Source: Schistosoma haematobium
Taxonomy: Eukaryota > Platyhelminthes > Trematoda > Strigeidida > Schistosomatidae
Length of the DNA: 64,000 nt
Direction: 5' to 3'
Assembly (NCBI RefSeq): GCF_000699445.3
Contig: NC_067197.1
Coordinates: 2,238,152 to 2,302,151 of the forward strand
Every line of letters begins with the position of its first letter. Position 1 is the stretch's first letter. Below are positions 1-64,000 of the stretch, one piece after another. The notes under the pieces are model-generated. The model saw only the letters and a list, made by a program, of their open reading frames with translations. It was not told where the DNA came from and made no database searches. A program made the position numbers and the translations under genes.

Positions 1-169
1 ATTTGTAATATACCAATGAGTAGAAAATTGGATTTTCTGACGTTTCGTGATTTAGTGTAAGTCACTTCTTCAGAGAATAAATAACCAAATTAAAATTAAT
101 CCAAGTTTAAATTGTCCAATTTTCTACTCATTGGGATAGTACAAATATATTATTTTTATTTATAGACTC

Positions 170-1396
170 CGTAGACGCTCAACTTCGAGACCAACAGGCA
201 GGATTCCGTAAGAATAGATCGTGTACAGACCAAGTCGCAACACTATGGATCATTGTAGAACAATTAATTGAATGGAAGTCATCAATTTATACATCAACTT
301 CATTGACTACGAATAGGCATTTGATAGCGTTGACAGAACAACACTATGGAAACTTCTTCAACACTACGGCGTGCCTCAGAAGATAGTCAATATCATACGG
401 AATTCCTATGATGGATTATACTGCAGAATCGTGCATGGAGGCAGTAGACAAACTCGTTCGAAGTAAAGATCTGTGTCAGTCAAGATTTCTTACTCTCACC
501 CTTTCTCTTTCTCCTGGTGATCGACTGGATTACGAAGACGTCAACATCTGAGAGGAATCATGGGACACAGTGGACATCTAGAATTCAGTTGGACGACCTA
601 GAGTTCGCAGATGATCTGGCCCTCCTATCACAATCCCAACAACAGATGCAGGAGAAGACGACCAGTGTAGCAACAGTCTCAGCAGCTGTAGGTCTCAACA
701 TACACAATGGGAAAAGCAAGATACTCCAATTCAACACAGCACGCACCAATCCAATCACAATTGACGGAGACGATTTGGAAGATGTAAAAACCTTTACGTA
801 TTTGGGCAGCATCATTGATGAACAGGGTGGATCTGATGCAGATATGAAGGCGCGGATCGGCAAAGCAAGAGCAGCATATTTACAACTGAGGAACATCTGG
901 AACTCAAAGCAACTGTCAACCAACACCAAGGTCATAATTTTCAATGCAAATGTCAAGACAGTTCTACTGTATGGGGCAGAAACCTGGAGAACTACGAAAG
1001 CCACCACATAGAAAATACAGGTGTTTATTAACAGTTGTCTACGTAAAATACTTCGGGTCCGTTGACCAGACCCTAGCAGTAACAACCAACTGTGGGAGAG
1101 AACAGACCAGATCCCAATGGAGGAAGAAATTAGGAAGAAGCGCTGGAAGTAGATAGAACACACATTGAGGAAAGCACCCAACTGTGTCACAAGACAAGTC
1201 CTCACATGGAATCCTCAAGGCCAAAGGAGAAGAGGAAGACCAAAGAACACATTACGCCGGGAAATGGAGATAGATATGAGAGAAATGAACAAGAATTGGA
1301 TAGAACTAGAAAAGAAGGCCCAGGACAGTGTGTGTTGGAGAATGCTGGTCGGCGGCCTATGCTCTATTGGGAGTAACAGGCGTAAGTAAGTAAGGA
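170..1396 (+). pseudogene. RTE/SR2-like non-LTR retrotransposon, 3' reverse transcriptase part, broken
   Basis: Translation gives reverse transcriptase blocks in order: QAGFRKNRSCTDQ, AFDSVDRTTLW, then the catalytic FADDLALLS near 590-640, TYLGSIID, a GAETWR block and a C-terminal [10 protein letters not shown] block. Stops and frame jumps (for example near 330, 460 and 1010) and a deletion just before the FADD block make it dead. It ends in TAAG repeats, the short tandem 3' tail that recurs on other copies in this window. It lies downstream of the last traced exon. Confidence 0.8.
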
Positions 1397-1462
1397 AGTT
1401 ATCATAGAAATTTTAAATAGCCGATCAGATTAGTACTTATATAAATATACATAATATCTTAC

Positions 1463-62011
<60,549 letters not shown>

Positions 62012-62174
62012 CTTGGAATAGAAAAAGAGAAAAAAAGAAGAATCAGGGAATTAATATGAAATGGTATTTATAAAATATGTATTTACTAAATCTAACATTA
62101 ACATTATTTAAACGAATAGGAGGTTTAAGGAAGATCTGTGCTCCTACATGAGAAGTAACTGTTTAGACTATCAA

Positions 62175-62310
62175 ATTAACATGTGAGGCAGGATCGTGGA
62201 TGCGCACTGTTGAGGAGTCCCACAATAGGATGAAACGGCCGCTCAGTGCTTCCAAGTTTTCCATGGTGGTCTAGCTTCAGTTGACTCATGATCTCAACTA
62301 TCAAAATTAA
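62175..62310 (+). repeat. SINE-B partial copy
   Basis: Ribozyme (CTGTTGAGGAGTCCC, GATGAAACGGCCG; core C to T) and tail. A further decayed piece lies at 62775-62890. Confidence 0.7.
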
Positions 62311-62899
62311 GTTTAATTTAGTTGTATGAAATATATCAAGCCTTAACAAACACAACTGTTCAATATGTGTATATTTTCAATGATTTGATCATTTATCCTT
62401 GTAATTGTACACTAAGAATAGAAAAATATAGCACATATTGTCCCAATAATCCTCACATTCGATGATGTTATGGTAGATATGTGTAACTGATCTACTGTTA
62501 TGAAGTTCACTGACTATAATCACTGTCTGTTTCAGTTTAGACATTTCACAATTTAATCTCTTAATCACTCTTGGATGTGCGATGAAAGTGACATTGAAGG
62601 GAACTATATAATGAAATACAATATAAGTGATAAGTATAGTTTTACCTGTCTAAATCAGAGAAGAGTTACTGTATTGAAGAAAGAAACATTGAGTCTGCTC
62701 ACTTTTGAAAACTTATGTCATTTTTTGTTTGGTTGTTTGTTCTTAATATTTTGTATTGTTTAACTGAATGTAAATTGTGATCGTGGATGAGCACTACTGA
62801 ATAGTCGCATACTAGAACGAAACGGCCGTCCACTGATTTCGGGTTTACCAAGGTGATTTAATTTTAATTGACTAATGAACTCAACTATTAAACTAACCG

Positions 62900-63660
62900 A
62901 GTCAATAGAGATAATTAACTGTGAAAGAATATTATCACAATGAATGTATTTTGTGCATGTTCAATGCGTCTGTGTATAGAAAGATCATTTCCTTAGGAAG
63001 TAGTCACTGATGTTACTATCCAGAACAACAATAAAAACTTTTCATCTAAATTATTCAGCTCAGAATAACTCTGTGTGATGTACATAGTTATATTATGCTT
63101 GCTGTTAACTATAGTTATATTGTGTTATCCCTGTGTAGTTAACGATCAACTTACCGAATATTTGGTTGCCATACGTCAATCCATTGATTATCATCTAACT
63201 AATTAAACATAGTTTAATATATTCGGTTTGACGTTACATATTATGTGTAGTAAGTCTTGACTACATTGTGGAGATAGGCCTGACAAGTTTATTTTGTAAA
63301 TAGTTTTCAATGTTATTCCACGGTATGTATATTTAACAATAAATGACTGTAACTGTTGTTTTTAGTAAATCACCTTGAACACACTTTCCGTTATGATACT
63401 GACATAGCGTGACATATTCTTGCTGGCTAACAAATACACTACTACTCACACACTCTTCGTTCTATCTTCGTTTGTGATTGAGTTAACTGAAGTCTAAATC
63501 AAATACTGTCTACGTTTATAGACTGTAATTGGAATATATCACATCCTACGTTGGATTACATCACTGGAGAGTTCGTCAACCAGATTGGAATTACCAAGCA
63601 TTTATAATTGTAGTTTCTTAGTACCAGACCAAAGTCGAACATGCATCAATTTGGTGAACT
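62900..63660. other. Stretch without assignment
   Basis: No coding signal. Palindromic GTTAACTATAG-like pieces near 63100 suggest LTR or MITE remnants, but no ends could be fixed. Confidence 0.35.
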
Positions 63661-63679
63661 TAAATAAATTCCACAACCC

Positions 63680-64000
63680 CTATACTAGTAATCAACATGT
63701 GCTCACTAGTGACTAGCTTCGTGAGGGAATTCTCGGAGTTCTAGTGAGAAGCCGTGACCAGTGGAGCTAATCCTTGTCGGGTAGAGACAGGTATCTACCT
63801 CAGTACAACGGAAGTTGGTCGCGCAATTTCGTGGATTGGTTGATGTTAGAAACTGTCACCATTGGATGCCGGTTCAGTGGTCCAGTTGGTTAAGCGTTCG
63901 CGCGCGAGACCGAAGGCGCTCGGTTTGAATCCCGCTCGCGGGATCGTGGGTGCGCACTGCTGAGGAGTTCCACAATAGGACGAAACGGCCGTTCAATGCT
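63680..64000 (+). repeat. SINE-B, long subtype, runs off the right edge
   Basis: 5' block CTCACTAGTGACTAGC, GAGACAGGTATCTACC, A box GGTTCAGTGGTCCAG (about 63872), B box CGGTTTGAATCCC, then the ribozyme. The head is among the best preserved. Confidence 0.8.
63952..64000 (+). ncRNA. Hammerhead ribozyme motif, near-intact
   Basis: CTGAGGA and GAAA intact. Stem II GTTC/GGAC with a wobble; stem I GCACTG/CAATGC with one mismatch; triplet GTT. The sequence ends at the window edge. Confidence 0.6.

Noticed and set aside
517..1011. Host gene of 164 codons
   Set aside because: Reverse transcriptase segment of a broken LINE with FADDLALLS.
62900..63660. A full LTR
   Set aside because: TGTTAT-like and GGATTACA-like ends were considered, but no matching copy or target duplication could be found.

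Overview
The window looks like intronic and exonic DNA from a blood fluke (Schistosoma). Grounds: short exons separated by 1-5 kb AT-rich introns; dispersed Pol III-type retroposons carrying hammerhead ribozyme motifs (the Sm-alpha type known from schistosomes); a Merlin-type DNA transposon with intact ends; fragments of RTE/SR2-like and other non-LTR retrotransposons; solo LTRs. The species cannot be fixed by eye.

One gene fills almost the whole window on the minus strand (1463-62011, open at both ends). I traced 27 coding exons, 5772 coding bases (1924 codons). Every exon length is divisible by three and every splice junction is phase 1 with GT-AG borders. The exons make 14 consecutive divergent immunoglobulin-like modules. 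Each module is normally split into a short exon (26-50 codons: V.V.GL...G.L...GD...L.C.A) and a longer exon (82-123 codons: Y.WE...DG...LA......L.L..L....GRC.V....Y.S.YF). Module 7 is the only one in a single exon. The product is probably a giant secreted extracellular-matrix or surface protein; perlecan domain IV is the leading guess, hemicentin-like the alternative, and neither is proven here. Module 4 has lost both disulfide cysteines and the core tryptophan together.

The introns are packed with mobile DNA. Three Pol III-headed SINE types are called here SINE-A (Sm-alpha-like), SINE-B (the commonest, with a CTGAGGA hammerhead core) and SINE-C (a decayed hammerhead and a 3' end shared with a LINE at 19480-20490). 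There are also RTE fragments ending in (TAAG)n, a LINE family ending in (TGAC)n, Merlin and Merlin-like MITEs, solo LTRs with 4-bp target duplications, a Penelope-like GIY-YIG scrap, and foldback repeats.

The most striking single object is an uninterrupted 2486-bp (ATG)n tract (35206-37691) inside the intron of module 6. It starts 63 bp downstream of a splice donor, and the exon reading frame runs open into it as poly-His. No rRNA, bona fide tRNA, CRISPR array or bacterial feature was seen.
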